Shown in pieces: positions 1 to 10,825 of a DNA stretch of 64,000 bases. The position numbers and the translations under genes are program-made. Source of the DNA: Carya illinoinensis (Eukaryota; Streptophyta; Magnoliopsida; Fagales; Juglandaceae); assembly GCF_018687715.1 (NCBI RefSeq), contig NC_056752.1, positions 49,203,837 through 49,267,836 on the forward strand, read 5' to 3'. Numbering within the stretch: position 1 is the first letter of the stretch; each line of letters begins with the position of its first letter. The notes below the pieces were generated by a model. It saw only the letters and a list, made by a program, of their open reading frames with translations, ran no database searches and was not told the DNA's origin.

Positions 1-1079
1 GCTTCTGATGCAACCAAGTACTTCACCCCTTCTCGAACACAGTCGACAATTTCACCAATCTCACTTAGTCCATCTTTGACCAATAAATTTGTTATATGTG
101 CGCAACAACGCACATGAAAAAGCTGCCCCCCGATAGATAACTTCTTTTTCAAACTGAAAACATCTTTGAGAACCCTTAAAGCTACATCATTATATCTAGC
201 ATTGTCCACTGTTATTGTAGATACTTTGTTCTCAATTCCCCAATCAATGAAACACTTTTGAAGAGCATCAGCAATAATAACCCCGTTGTGTGGTGGTGGG
301 ACATTACAAAAATTTAAGACTCTTTTTTGTAAATGCCAATCAGGATCAACAAAATGACAGGTAATAACCATATATGAGATCTTTTGACCTGAAGTCCACA
401 TGTCGGTTGTTATACTGACTTTATTCACACCTCTCAATATTGTCTTCAACTTCTTTTTCTCAATCTCATAAGTGGATTGACAATCATTTCTAGCTGTAGT
501 ACGACTTATTTTTTGCCAATAAGGAGTATTAGCTCTCATAAATTTATTAAACACCACATGTTCCATCATGGAAAAAGGATACTCGTGATAAAGTATCATG
601 TGAGAAGCTAGTTCTCTTACCTTTTTCATATCATACGAGAAATTTTTTACAAGATTCACACATTCAGAACCCTTCATGTCAATAGTCAAAATCTTTTGTC
701 TCTTAGAAGCAGCTATGTGTGGAAGACAACTAGTCAAGTGCCTATGAAAGTGAGTTGTAGAACCTGATGAAGAAATAGACAAGAGATCTTTGCAAAAGTT
801 ACACTCAGCTTTCTTGACACCATTCTTCTCCACTATTTTAAAATCTTTCCAAACTGCAGAAGTTTTCTTCCTAGGCTTCCTTTGGTATGCATATTTTTGG
901 GGATCTATAGGGGCACTTGGGTTTTCTTCTCCACCAATAATACCATCAACTTCATTATTCCCATCATTACTATCACACTCTATAGCATTAAATTCTTCTC
1001 TACCAGTAATACCATCAACTTCAATCTCTACCAGTGGACTTGCAGATGAGCATTCAACAGTTGGTACTTGTTCAGACAT
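1..1079 (-). CDS. hAT-family transposase with BED zinc finger, 5' half (partial)
   Basis: An uninterrupted frame of about 359 codons runs from the ATG at 1079 to the left edge, where it is still open. Domains in order: an acidic N-terminus, a BED-type zinc finger at about residues 75-125 (tryptophan followed by CNFC, then HFHRHLTSC), and the start of the RNase H-like catalytic core. The core shows the first acidic motif SITTDMWTS near residue 228, the second TITVDNA near residue 289, and the hAT-typical CAHITNLLV after it. It most resembles RICESLEEPER/Ac-like zinc finger BED proteins. It would bind and cut the element's ends. The C-terminal dimerisation domain lies outside the window. The lack of stops suggests a young or domesticated copy. 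Whether it is an active element cannot be told because the left end is not visible. No intron is seen in this part. Confidence 0.88.
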   Translation of the reverse strand, partial: MSEQVPTVECSSASPLVEIEVDGITGREEFNAIECDSNDGNNEVDGIIGGEENPSAPIDPQKYAYQRKPRKKTSAVWKDFKIVEKNGVKKAECNFCKDLLSISSSGSTTHFHRHLTSCLPHIAASKRQKILTIDMKGSECVNLVKNFSYDMKKVRELASHMILYHEYPFSMMEHVVFNKFMRANTPYWQKISRTTARNDCQSTYEIEKKKLKTILRGVNKVSITTDMWTSGQKISYMVITCHFVDPDWHLQKRVLNFCNVPPPHNGVIIADALQKCFIDWGIENKVSTITVDNARYNDVALRVLKDVFSLKKKLSIGGQLFHVRCCAHITNLLVKDGLSEIGEIVDCVREGVKYLVASE

Positions 1080-1214
1080 GTCTAAACAAAAAATTTTATA
1101 CAAGTTGTGGCAATGTTAGACACAAATATTGCAGATTAATATTTTTTTAAGAAGAAAATGTAGCTATAAATAGCTAGAGTAAAAACATAAAAATAAAAAT
1201 AAAAACAGATGTCT

Positions 1215-1605
1215 TCGCTCAACAAGGCGCTCGAGCGCAGTGTCGAGCGCGTGTCGAGCGTTCAACTCTGCCTGAGTTCGCTCGAGCGCAGTGTCGAGCG
1301 CGTGTCGAGCGATTTTGAGCTCGACACTCGCTCGACACTGAGCTCGAGCGAACTCAGGCAGAGTTGAACGCTCGACAAGCGCTCGACATTGAGCTCGAGC
1401 GAACTCAGGCAGAGTTGAACGCTCGACACGCGCTCGACATTGAGCTCGAGCGAACTCAGGCAGAGTTGAACGCTCGACACGCGCTCGACACTGCGCTCGA
1501 GCGAACTCAGGCAGAGTTGAACGCTCGGCACGCGCTCGACACTGCGCTCGAGCGAACTCAGGCAAAATGTGTCGGCAGACCTTCGCTTGACACTTCGCTC
1601 GAGCC
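1215..1605. repeat. Palindromic 51-bp GC-rich tandem array
   Basis: Units of 51 bp built from the words cgctcgag, gaactcaggcagagttgaa and cgctcgaca. About 1.6 units lie in reverse orientation (about 1229-1312), then a short spacer, then about five units in forward orientation (about 1318-1600, the last degenerate). The two arms would pair as a large hairpin. The array is CpG-dense in AT-rich surroundings. It lies just upstream of the hAT transposase start, so it may be a subterminal region of that element. The period of 17 codons keeps frames open by chance on both strands; I do not regard these as genes. Confidence 0.85.
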
Positions 1606-3060
1606 AATGTTCCAGATCTCCCCCCCAACTTCACAACAGCAGAAGCAAATCCAAATGTTTTATCATTATGGAAAAGGTAAAGCTATTTATCAAAGACCAA
1701 CTTAAGAATCTTAAAACAAAATGGAAATTTGTTAACTTAAGAAAGCAAATCCACAAGAAAGCAAATCCATTCTCAAACCTGTGAAGTATGCAGCTCAGTA
1801 GCCTCCACAAGAAAGCTCTACTTCTTCAAAGCCCAACAGCCACCATCAGAAAAGCTCTACCTCTAAGACGATTTGGCTCTTGGCTTTGGCTCCGGTTGAT
1901 GATGAAAAGAATAAGAAGAAGATCACTCAATCTACAAAAGAAGATGAATCCGCTGCTTCAAAACCCTCTGCTTTTGTTTTCCTTAGATATATTTCACTGG
2001 AAATCAGATTAATGAGGAAGAAATATAAAGGGAAAAGAGGAAATCCAAACAGAGCATCCTACGTGTGAGCTTCATCTTAAAACAGAGCACTATCACACAG
2101 AGATGTTTGTATAACTGTGTTAGCTTCAGCCTTCATCTTAAAACAGAGCAGTACCTCTTACCAATCCAAAAGCTACCGAAGAAACAGAGGAACTGGAACT
2201 GGAACTGGAACCGTGCTTGCTTGATGAGCTGAGGAACTGGAGTTTGGAACCGTGCAAGTTTGGAACATTTCAAGTCTGTAGATGGCACGCTTTCTCGCTT
2301 TGCAGTCTGACTTCTGAGAAGCTCGACGGCTATCCATCTTCTCAAGCCGTAAACGTCCCACCAAGGAGCTGTTGGGGAACAGCGCCGTGCAAATAACCAA
2401 AATTCAAAATAAGGGAAATAAACAAACTAAACCCGCTAGGTGCTAAACAGTCTAAAAGGAAAAGGAAAAATATTCTAATATATTTGAAATTGTACTATTT
2501 TATTTTTCTATAGAGTCATGAATTATAAACTAAAATGTAATTAAAATTTTTATTTTTGTCAAGTACTTTTTTATTATTTTTAATCACTAAGAAAAAAATT
2601 AAAAAATTACAAAATTTCACTACTAGTCACTACTAATAGTGAAATAAATAAAAATGCATATGGCATCAAGAATGCCTAATACATTAAAGTCATTTAAAAA
2701 ATTACATAATAAAGCTATTAATTTAATATTAAAGTATTCAATTATCCTTAATATAATATTAAATATAGCCAAATAATCAAAATATGATTAGTTAAGAAAG
2801 TGTCGCAATTAATTAGAGTTGTTTATTTTTATAAACATTTAATTACAATAATACATTATTATTGTAAAATACTAAAACATGTTACTTATACATAAACTTA
2901 AACTAACAACATATATTATTTTATATATATATATTACTTAACATATATATAAAGTATAAAAAATAATATATGTATAAGTATAAAATATATATAATAAAAG
3001 AATACATGTAAGTATATATGTAAATATATATTAATATATATATATATGTATAAATATTAC
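1606..3060. other. Likely 5' region of the hAT element, then AT-rich DNA
   Basis: The first 800 bases have balanced composition, short open frames in several phases and duplicated words (cttcatcttaaaacagagca occurs twice near 2070 and 2130). They are probably the transposase promoter or 5' untranslated part. From 2400 on the sequence is plain AT-rich with TA microsatellite-like stretches near 2925-3050. I see no gene. Confidence 0.4.
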
Positions 3061-3285
3061 GAGTACTGTGACGAGCTCAAAACGAGTTGAATCGAGTTTA
3101 TACGAATATTGTTCACGAGCCTAAACCGAATCGAGTCGAGATTATACGAGTTTTGCTCGTTTAATATTCGAGCCAATATTAATGTTCACGAACAACTCAT
3201 TTATTAAATGAACCGAATCCGAGTCGAATTTATACGAATCGATCTCGAATTGTTCACGAGCGGCTCTGTTCATTTGCGGCCCTAG
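3061..3285. mobile_element. Transposable-element end rich in gagtcga/ttcacgagc motifs
   Basis: Repeated short words such as gttcacgagc, cgaatcgagtcgag and ttatacgaat occur through the stretch, which ends in gcggccctag. Such gagctcga/ttcacgag blocks ending in a ctaggg-type terminus are common in non-autonomous plant DNA transposons. It may be the far end of the hAT element whose transposase starts at 1079; the partner end is not visible. Confidence 0.4.
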
Positions 3286-4850
3286 TCGTTAATGTTAATA
3301 TAGTAGTTAAATTACTACTTGTACGATGGAGTTGCATTTCCAGTACTTTTGGATCATAACTATTTTGGACTAGTGCTGTGATCTTAGTTATTCAATGGAT
3401 CTTTATGTATGAAGTATGTTTTAAGCATTTGGGATATTTTCAATTTGGTGCATAGTATTGCTAAAGAAAAAAAAAATTATCCGCTGCGAATATTGCATAA
3501 TGTTAGATGCATGTTAGGAACATTGCATCTTATATGTCATGAACGGGGGCAGGTAACCTGGTGTTGCATGTCTCGACGCTTCAAATGTCCGTCTAATCCC
3601 AAACGAAATTTAGGGGCATCACACAAGTACATCAACGAATCAAGCATGAGCAAAAAAGGGAACAAGCTCACAATTAAAGCTCTTAGAGTAACTTTATATA
3701 TCTTTTGAAAATTTCAAAATTGAATTAAGATTCAAAGTTAATATTTTCTCATAAAGCATCATATTGCATTTTCTACATGTTCATGATGCATTTGAAAATT
3801 AAAGTTTGAATTTTGAATTTTTGAAAGATAATTGATTGTCATCTTTTATATATGCATGATATGATTAAAAGTTTAAATTTTAAAAGATGATTGATTGTTA
3901 TTTTTTACATGTTTATATTTTGTTTTAAAAACTTTCAAAAGTGATTATTGATCTTAAAATATAGATGATTTTGTTTCAAAATTTTAAAAAGTAAATAATT
4001 TATTTTTAAACAAACGTAATTTGTTTAAAAGTACTTTAAATATATAATTAATAAATAATAAATAAATTTTTAATAATAAAAATTATTATTTAAATTATAA
4101 AATATAAATCTTATATTTATAAATTATATTTTTAACTACAATCTCAGACATGGGCAGCCAACTTTTTTTCAAAATGCTGTACGTACGTTGGTTGTTTTTC
4201 CGGATCTTATCTTGTGCCGTTAATGCATGCCTTGCTCCTAGATTCTAGAAAGCACCCGAACAAACGAGACAGCTGCTATCCTTTCCCATACCCGTTAAAA
4301 ACAAACTTGAAGATTTTCACCATATTGTCGGCACATTGAAACTTCCTCAAAAAAATAATCGGAGGAAAGCAACGGTACTATTCAGGGGCGGAACGGTGTA
4401 GGAGGTAGGGAGGTGGTAAATCTTTTAAAAATTGAATTTACTTTATATAAATAATTATAACCTTTTTTTAATATAAGTGAAATTGCCCGCCGTCCCCCAA
4501 AAGACTCACGTAGTTACTATCTGACACCTTGTACTCCTAACACCTAAGGCTAACACCCTATTTGACTTTATATCATAAAATATATATTATTATTCTATCA
4601 CATGTATTTATCAACTTTCTCTACTACACAATCACCGAATAAAATCCTGCACTAAATTTTATATAATTTGGTTCAAAAATTCTTTAAATTAGATTAAATA
4701 AATTTAAAATAATTTAAATTTTTGTTACAGTAATTGATTAAAAATAAAAAACCACTACTCATTCATCAAATATTAAAATATTAATTTATCATTCCAGAAA
4801 AATAAATTAAATTAATTAGATCAATATAATTAACATTTAACATTTAGAAT
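3286..4850. other. Intergenic AT-rich DNA without a recognisable gene
   Basis: Reading both strands gives only short, compositionally biased frames. 3409-3708 stays open but has no recognisable domain. No splice-consistent exon series is seen. Confidence 0.5.
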
Positions 4851-5137
4851 ATAATTATTATTAACATTTAATAATATTTTTTAATATTAATTGAATATAA
4901 TATAATTATTATTAACATTTAACAATACTTTTTTAATATTAATTTAATTAGAATATAATTACTATTAGCATTTAATAATACTTTTTTAAATATTAATTTA
5001 ATTAGAATATAATTACTATTAACATTTAATAATACTTTTTTTATATTAATTTAATTAGAATATAATTATTATTAACATTTAATAATACTTTTTTGTAATA
5101 TTAATTTAATATAATATAATTATTATTAACATTTAAT
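4851..5137. repeat. Tandem array, period about 53 bp, 5.5 copies
   Basis: Diverged units each begin with ataattattattaacattt, continue with aataatacttttttaatatt and close with aatttaattagaat. Lengths vary slightly through small indels in the T-run. Almost pure A+T; noncoding. Confidence 0.85.
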
Positions 5138-6302
5138 TGGTAGAATTACAAAATGTGAGAAAATAAATTAAATAAAAATTTTATTAATTTAATAATATTT
5201 TATTATTTTATAGAAAATAAATAACTAATCCAATATGGAGATTGAATTTTAATAAAATAAAAAATATATAAAAAAGTATTAATATTAACTAAACTTAAAA
5301 GATAAATTTGACTAAACCAATTCTAATAAGATTTTCTTTTCATTCTCTGCAAGTTGCAGTTTACGACACTCGCACCAGTGGCCAGAGCCAAAGCATAACT
5401 GCAGGGACCAATCTCCATCAGTAATACTAGATTTAAATTTTTTATTTTTAAAGATATTCAAATTAGCTGGTTTACTCACCATCAAATAATGTTGTATTTT
5501 ATTTTTCACGTTATATTTTTGCTAAGAAATTAACTAACCATCCAGGATAAGATACATTTACCAATAAAGATTTTGAAAATTCAAAAAAATAATAATAATA
5601 AAATGAATTGTCCTTTAATAATACATATGGAAAAAGAGTCAAATTCACCACATAAAAATATTGTAAAATATTATGAAGATATAATGAATCAGTCAAGAAA
5701 TATTAACAAGTTAATTGAAAAATAAGTCAAATATTTATTATTTGATTGACAGATTAATTCGTTTACTATTAACTCTTCATGTTTCTACTGTTATATTGAG
5801 CGAATATTTTCTATTATGAAACTTATAAAAATTAGATTGCGTATTCAAATGAAAGATGAGTTTCTTACAGATCATTTGTTAGTTTATATTGAGAATTTTT
5901 TTTCAAAAATTTTACTACAAAGATGACAATAGATAAATTTTATTCCATAAAATATAGTTGTCGAGCTTAATTTGAATGAGAAATCTTAAGTTGATATTTT
6001 AGTTTTTATTTTTTTATTTTTTATAATGGTTTATAGCAAACTACGAAAATTCTGAAGAAAATTATCTTATACGATGATTTATAGACATATATTTTCTGTA
6101 TACGATTTTATGACGTATGATTATAAATTTTTATATAGCTCTGTGAATAAAATACATATTACTTATACTCACACATGTCACACATTTTGTGAGTTGTCTC
6201 CCTAAACACCAAATCATAGTTCCACCCTTGATACTATTAGAAAAAATCTTACTAATAAATACAATCTATTAAAGAACATAAATGCTATTGTCACCTAAGG
6301 TT
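5138..6302. other. AT-rich intergenic stretch
   Basis: No exon series or domain recognised. 5740-5935 (gattgacagattaattcg... and ttatattgagcgaatattttc) resembles a degenerate hAT C-terminal remnant in word content, but stops prevent a firm call. Confidence 0.3.
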
Positions 6303-6492
6303 TGGGTCCCCAATGGTTCCGAAAATTTTTATTTTTTATTATTTTATTATTTAGTGATTAAAAAAATATTTTTATAGTGACGTTGTAAATTTAAAAAAAA
6401 AAAATTAAAATATAAAAAAAATGAATGAAAAAAAAAAAAGAAAATTTTTGTTCTTGTTCGGAGCTGTCTCCTGCGACATCCTTGGGGACTCA
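6303..6492. mobile_element. Foldback MITE-like element
   Basis: The left arm gggtccccaatggttccg is matched imperfectly by the reverse complement of the right end near 6455-6492 (gagtccccaaggatgtcgc). Between them is an A/T-rich core carrying the words ttagtgattaaaaaaa. The structure fits a small foldback MITE. Confidence 0.5.
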
Positions 6493-7079
6493 TTAAAAAA
6501 TATCAACAGGAAGGTAAAAGTTTATTTTGTCAGATATTTTTTACATTTTGGTGTTTGTTTCTTGTCTTGGTTTTAGCTTTTAGAAATGATAATACGTCGC
6601 TCCAAATGTATAGCTCTAGTTGATTACTCATTAATTTTATTTTATTTTTAAATTTTTTTATTTAATAATTAAGAAAATGACTATTAATATATCGATTTTT
6701 TTATATTTTTTAAAAATATTTTGAAATGATAAAAAAATATGAATAAAAAAATTGAAAAACAAATTAAAAACTGATTTTAGTCTAACGGTAAATTGCAGCG
6801 GGCACTGGACAGCTACGGCAAAGTAGCACCACTCTTTGGCTTTAAGTTTTCGGGAAATCGTCTAGGACATACGGAAGTCTCTCTCTCCTAGGGTGGCACG
6901 TGTCAGTGGATTTTATGTGGGATTTAGTTCCCTATTTTGAGAAATTAATCCAGTTTTCCATAATCTATATGCTTGAAAACAAAAATCTTTTGTTTGCTTT
7001 CATTAAAGTTATGTGTACAGTTATTTTTGTTTCTTACATACCAATTTGTTGCGAGCATTACACTGTTGATATTTTCAGC

Positions 7080-7725
7080 GAAGAAGTCGATCATGTACTC
7101 TGTATCAACCAAGTCATAATACCACTCATATTCGATTGTAAAATCCCAGACAATATGGCTTACATGTACAAGATCGAATGTAACATTCACGGAGGAATAT
7201 ACCAACTGCTTGTTTTTGTTTTCGTTTCTTGACGTATACAAAAATACCCTCCTTTTAACAAAACAGTTCTGAATGCAGCTCTGCCTAATGTGAAATGGGT
7301 GCTGCCAGATTCCTATTTAGTTTCCGGTGAAAACGACGTACGATGGAGGTACCAAATCAAAATGAATATCTAGCTTTATTCTTATTTTTTTGTCTTCCTA
7401 TTTCTTTATTTATTGATTATAACTTGTTAACCACATTATCATTCTTTAAAGCATCAAATTACAAGCACGATGTCAAAACAGTGGTAATAACGCATTGTTA
7501 TAATTTATTTCTGTAATCCCTCTCCATGTTTTAAATTCTTGAATCATACTTCATATGGCTAGTTGAATAAGGTTCTTGTTAAAGATGTTCATAATTTCCG
7601 ATGGGAAAACCATTCACTGATGGAAATGTTGTTCCATGTGAATCTATGATGAGAAGTGCCATGAAGACTGAGGTCGCAACCAAAATGATGATCCATCCAG
7701 AAGAAGAACCTCCAGTTAAAAAAAA
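7080..7725 (+). pseudogene. Decayed MORF/RIP organellar RNA-editing factor copy
   Basis: Fragments in shifting frames match the MORF (DAG/RIP) family core in the correct order: AKKSIMYSVSTKS near 7080, then ALPNVKWVLPDSYLVSGEND at about 7282-7340, then GKPFTDGNVVP followed by YDEKCHED in another frame at about 7598-7665. In intact family members the region reads roughly YSVST...WVLPDSY...DYGGEPF...VVPYDPKYHE(E/D)W. Here a TAA follows STKS, the GEND block is separated from GKPF by about 250 AT-rich bases, a frame change splits VVP from YDEK, and a TGA replaces the tryptophan codon. Functional members bind PPR proteins in plastids or mitochondria during C-to-U editing. No transit peptide exon was found upstream. 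I regard it as a broken copy; an intron between the two halves is possible, but the stops remain. Confidence 0.65.
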
Positions 7726-9559
7726 AAACAAAACAAAACAAAAATCCCCGAGAAAACAAAGGAAAATTTGAATTATTCAAAGATATGCTGCTGGACTTGA
7801 TCTCCTCAGATCAGGCTTCAGAAATTTTGTGAAGATGCAATCTCATTTCAGATATTTTGTTGAATTGTGGACTTCATTTGATTGAAATGGATGGAGAAAT
7901 CTCTTTTGAGATCTATGGTTGATGGACTTACAACCAGATTTTGTCTTTGGAGGGGGCTGATATTGTAGACTCAACCTTGTGGGCAGCTGGGGTTTTTGCA
8001 GCAACAGTATTCCCCGCCAGAGAGAAATTTGTCAAATGGGTGGGTGGACTCCTCGAGTTAGTGGGAGGCAAGAAGTCCTACCGTTTGAAAGGAGCGTCAC
8101 CATTTTGTACGAACCTAAACCGCATTAATTTGTCAAGGATATGAAGTTGAGGCCAGTTTTTGTTTTTATTTCAAATAATATATGCAGCTAGCAAGATAAT
8201 GCAGCTTGTTCTCCCATTTAGCCAAGGAGAGTTATCTGTGATGGAAATTATAATAAATTTTTCGTTTTGAATTTGTGCCTTCTTGTTCCAATCTACAGCC
8301 TTCTATTGTGTTGCATTCTTCAACTTTCACTTAGCTTTTCCAACGTTAAAAGAAAATATTATTTAATGATTAAGAAAGTGATTTTTAATAAATTGGCGTA
8401 TTTTTTTATTTTTTAAAAATATTTAAATATATTAAAAATATATGAAAAAAAAATGCACAAATGTGCTGGGCATCGGTCATTGCTAGGTGGCAGCACAGCT
8501 CTTCCAACCTCACTTCCGATTCTATAATGCAAACTCTTATGCCATGTTATCCGCCATGCTGCCTTTTTTTTCAAACACACAACGTATACTTTCATAACTA
8601 CTCATATTAGGAAGTCCTTGAGCCACATCTGTATCAAAGAAAGGAAGGACAAACCTCCCCTCACAAAACTAAAAGCACTCATTTATCAGTACCAGTGACT
8701 GCCATTCGCCTAGCCTCTCTTCGAAGATCCAGCCAAGTGACATGATCGCTAGTAACATCTCTTGCTCCTAATTTGGCTAGATATTTACAGCTTTACTAAT
8801 CTCTCTGAATGTATGTGCGGATTGAATCATGGAGAGGTTGAGAAATCATCATCATTTGCTCCCAAAAGTCTCTAAACATCTTAATCAACATTTGCTTTCT
8901 CAAATGGAAGGGATAAAATATCACAAACCCAAGCTCACCAGGCCCAACTTACCAAAGGGCTATCATCAGAAAACTAGGAAGAGATAATGAAAAATAAAAA
9001 AAAGAGTGTCAGGAAGAGGAAAGAGAGAGGTGACGAAAAAGAGAGGGAAAGTAGAAAAAATGGTCAGATGTGCAGTGACGTCAGACGGGATAAAAGGGAC
9101 GAAGTGATGTAAAGACGTATTCTTCACCTACCACAAGAAGTGGCTCAATAAAAGGGATATATCGATTGAAAAGGGGGGATCTCTAGGCAACTACTATGGG
9201 AAGAGAGAGAGAGCGACAACTCTATTTTAGCTTCTTTGGATTAAATGAACTCTAATACCATTTGTAGAACAGCAATGCTTCACAACTTTTCAATCTCTAT
9301 ATATTATTTTTTTATTTTAAAATTTTTAAAATTTTTTTAATTTTTTTTGAGTTTATTTTTTTTAAATTAATTCAATTATTCTATCCATTATTTTTATATT
9401 AAATATTTAATAAAAGAAAAAATAGTAAAAATTAAAAAAAAATTGGTGCTTAAAAGTTATATGAATAATAAGAGATTGAGTAAAATTTAACTTTGTGTAG
9501 TGAGGTGCAAGAGTTCATTAGAGACTGTAAAATACTCATCATAGGTGATTTACGTCCTT
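7726..9559. other. Intergenic DNA with small repeats
   Basis: 7941-8144 stays open without a recognised domain and may be the tail of the MORF-like copy. 8341-8450 is an AT-rich MITE-like piece (words taatgattaagaaagtgattttt). 8980-9240 is purine-rich. No supported gene. Confidence 0.35.
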
Positions 9560-9689
9560 AACACCACACATCCGTCAAGAGCATGTAGTTCAGATGGCAT
9601 GAGACTCAGCCTCCGTAAGAGAGGTCTTGGATTCGATTTCCCTCCCCAATCCCCCAATATCAAAAAAAAAAAAAAAACACCACACATCC
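9560..9689 (+). mobile_element. Short tRNA-derived SINE with 14-bp target-site duplications
   Basis: The body 9574-9675 starts gtcaagagcatgtagttcag, has a box-A-like tagttcagatggcatgagac and a box-B-like ggattcgatttcc, and ends in an A-run. It is flanked by perfect copies of aacaccacacatcc at 9560-9573 and 9676-9689. The perfect duplication points to a fairly recent insertion. Confidence 0.82.
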
Positions 9690-10825
9690 AAGACATCACT
9701 ACTTGTGAATTAAATTCCCATCCAACTTTCAACAAATGGTGAGACTCACTTTTTAACAAATGACTTATATAAAATTTGTCTATTTAGAATTTGTATCTAA
9801 TATTACTTTTTTTGCGAGAATTCAAGGTAATCCCCCAATTGCTGCATCACTGATCCATCCAACATTGATACAAACTGGATCTTAGAAATCCTGAAAACAA
9901 ATTCAGCCAACGAGAACTTAACCTTGAACACTAAAACCATTTATCACATTTATTGCGACAGGAATCCTGTTTTATAAAATCAGATTTATCAAATAAAGAT
10001 AGTAAGCCTAAGAAACGCCTATCATCCAACTTCTAAGAAGAAAAAGAGAACGGTTTCACACATCAAATGGTTCGTTATAGAACGATTGTGTGGGTTTAGT
10101 GGGGTTGGTGGAGGGGTGGAAAATATGAGTATCACGAAAGGAATATAGTCTAGGCCCACAGAACGTGTGCCGATCCTTGAATACTGTCTGGAAATTCTCG
10201 CTGAAAATGCCAATGGAAATTTTAAATTAACAGGGATTTACAGGATTGACGGAAGAATGCGGTCAGAATTATGCATCTCAGCGAGGCCGTACCACGAAAT
10301 TCAAGGAAAAGCTTGAAAGTTTGGCGTTTCCCAATAAAACCCAACTTGAGAAAATGGATAGAAGTCTTTTTAGTTCATACAGTTGGCAGTATGGGAAAGT
10401 TCAAGCCACGTGACTATGAAGTAATTAATTAGTTCATACAGAACCCAAGCCGCCCCTTTTAAACAATATAATTGAAGATAAAACTATTTAAAATATATCA
10501 CGTCAATTAATATAATTAATTATAATAAAAATTTAAAATCCAAGTAACATAAATAGTCCAGATTATAGACTAATAATATAACTTATAGGAGTTCGGAAAC
10601 TGGAAGCATGCTACTTCAAATATAGATGAACAAACACCACGATTAGAAATTATTATTTTCTATTGAGGTACAAAGGAAGATGTGAACCAAAAAAAAAAAA
10701 AAACTGAACAGACCTACAATAATCTACTAATACTATAAAAACATCTTCTGTAATCTTTATATATATATATATTTTTGTTTTTTAAAATGTACAACATACT
10801 TGCCCAAACAGTGCAAAGTTGCAAA
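9690..10825. other. Intergenic region; includes the 3' flank of the kinase gene
   Basis: No gene is recognised. The last 100-200 bases beside 10826 probably form the kinase 3' untranslated region (minus strand), with a TA-rich stretch at 10760-10780. Confidence 0.4.

Noticed and set aside
1164..1705. Open frames of 89-156 codons with a 17-residue repeat on both strands
   Set aside because: They are the 51-bp tandem array read as codons; the period is divisible by three, so stops are absent on several frames at once.
6900..7241. Overlapping plus- and minus-strand frames of about 100 codons
   Set aside because: They conflict with the MORF-like remnant, carry no domain, and result from chance lack of stops.
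7941..8144. 67-codon frame after the MORF-like remnant
   Set aside because: No match to MORF C-termini or any other family I know, and no supporting splice site.
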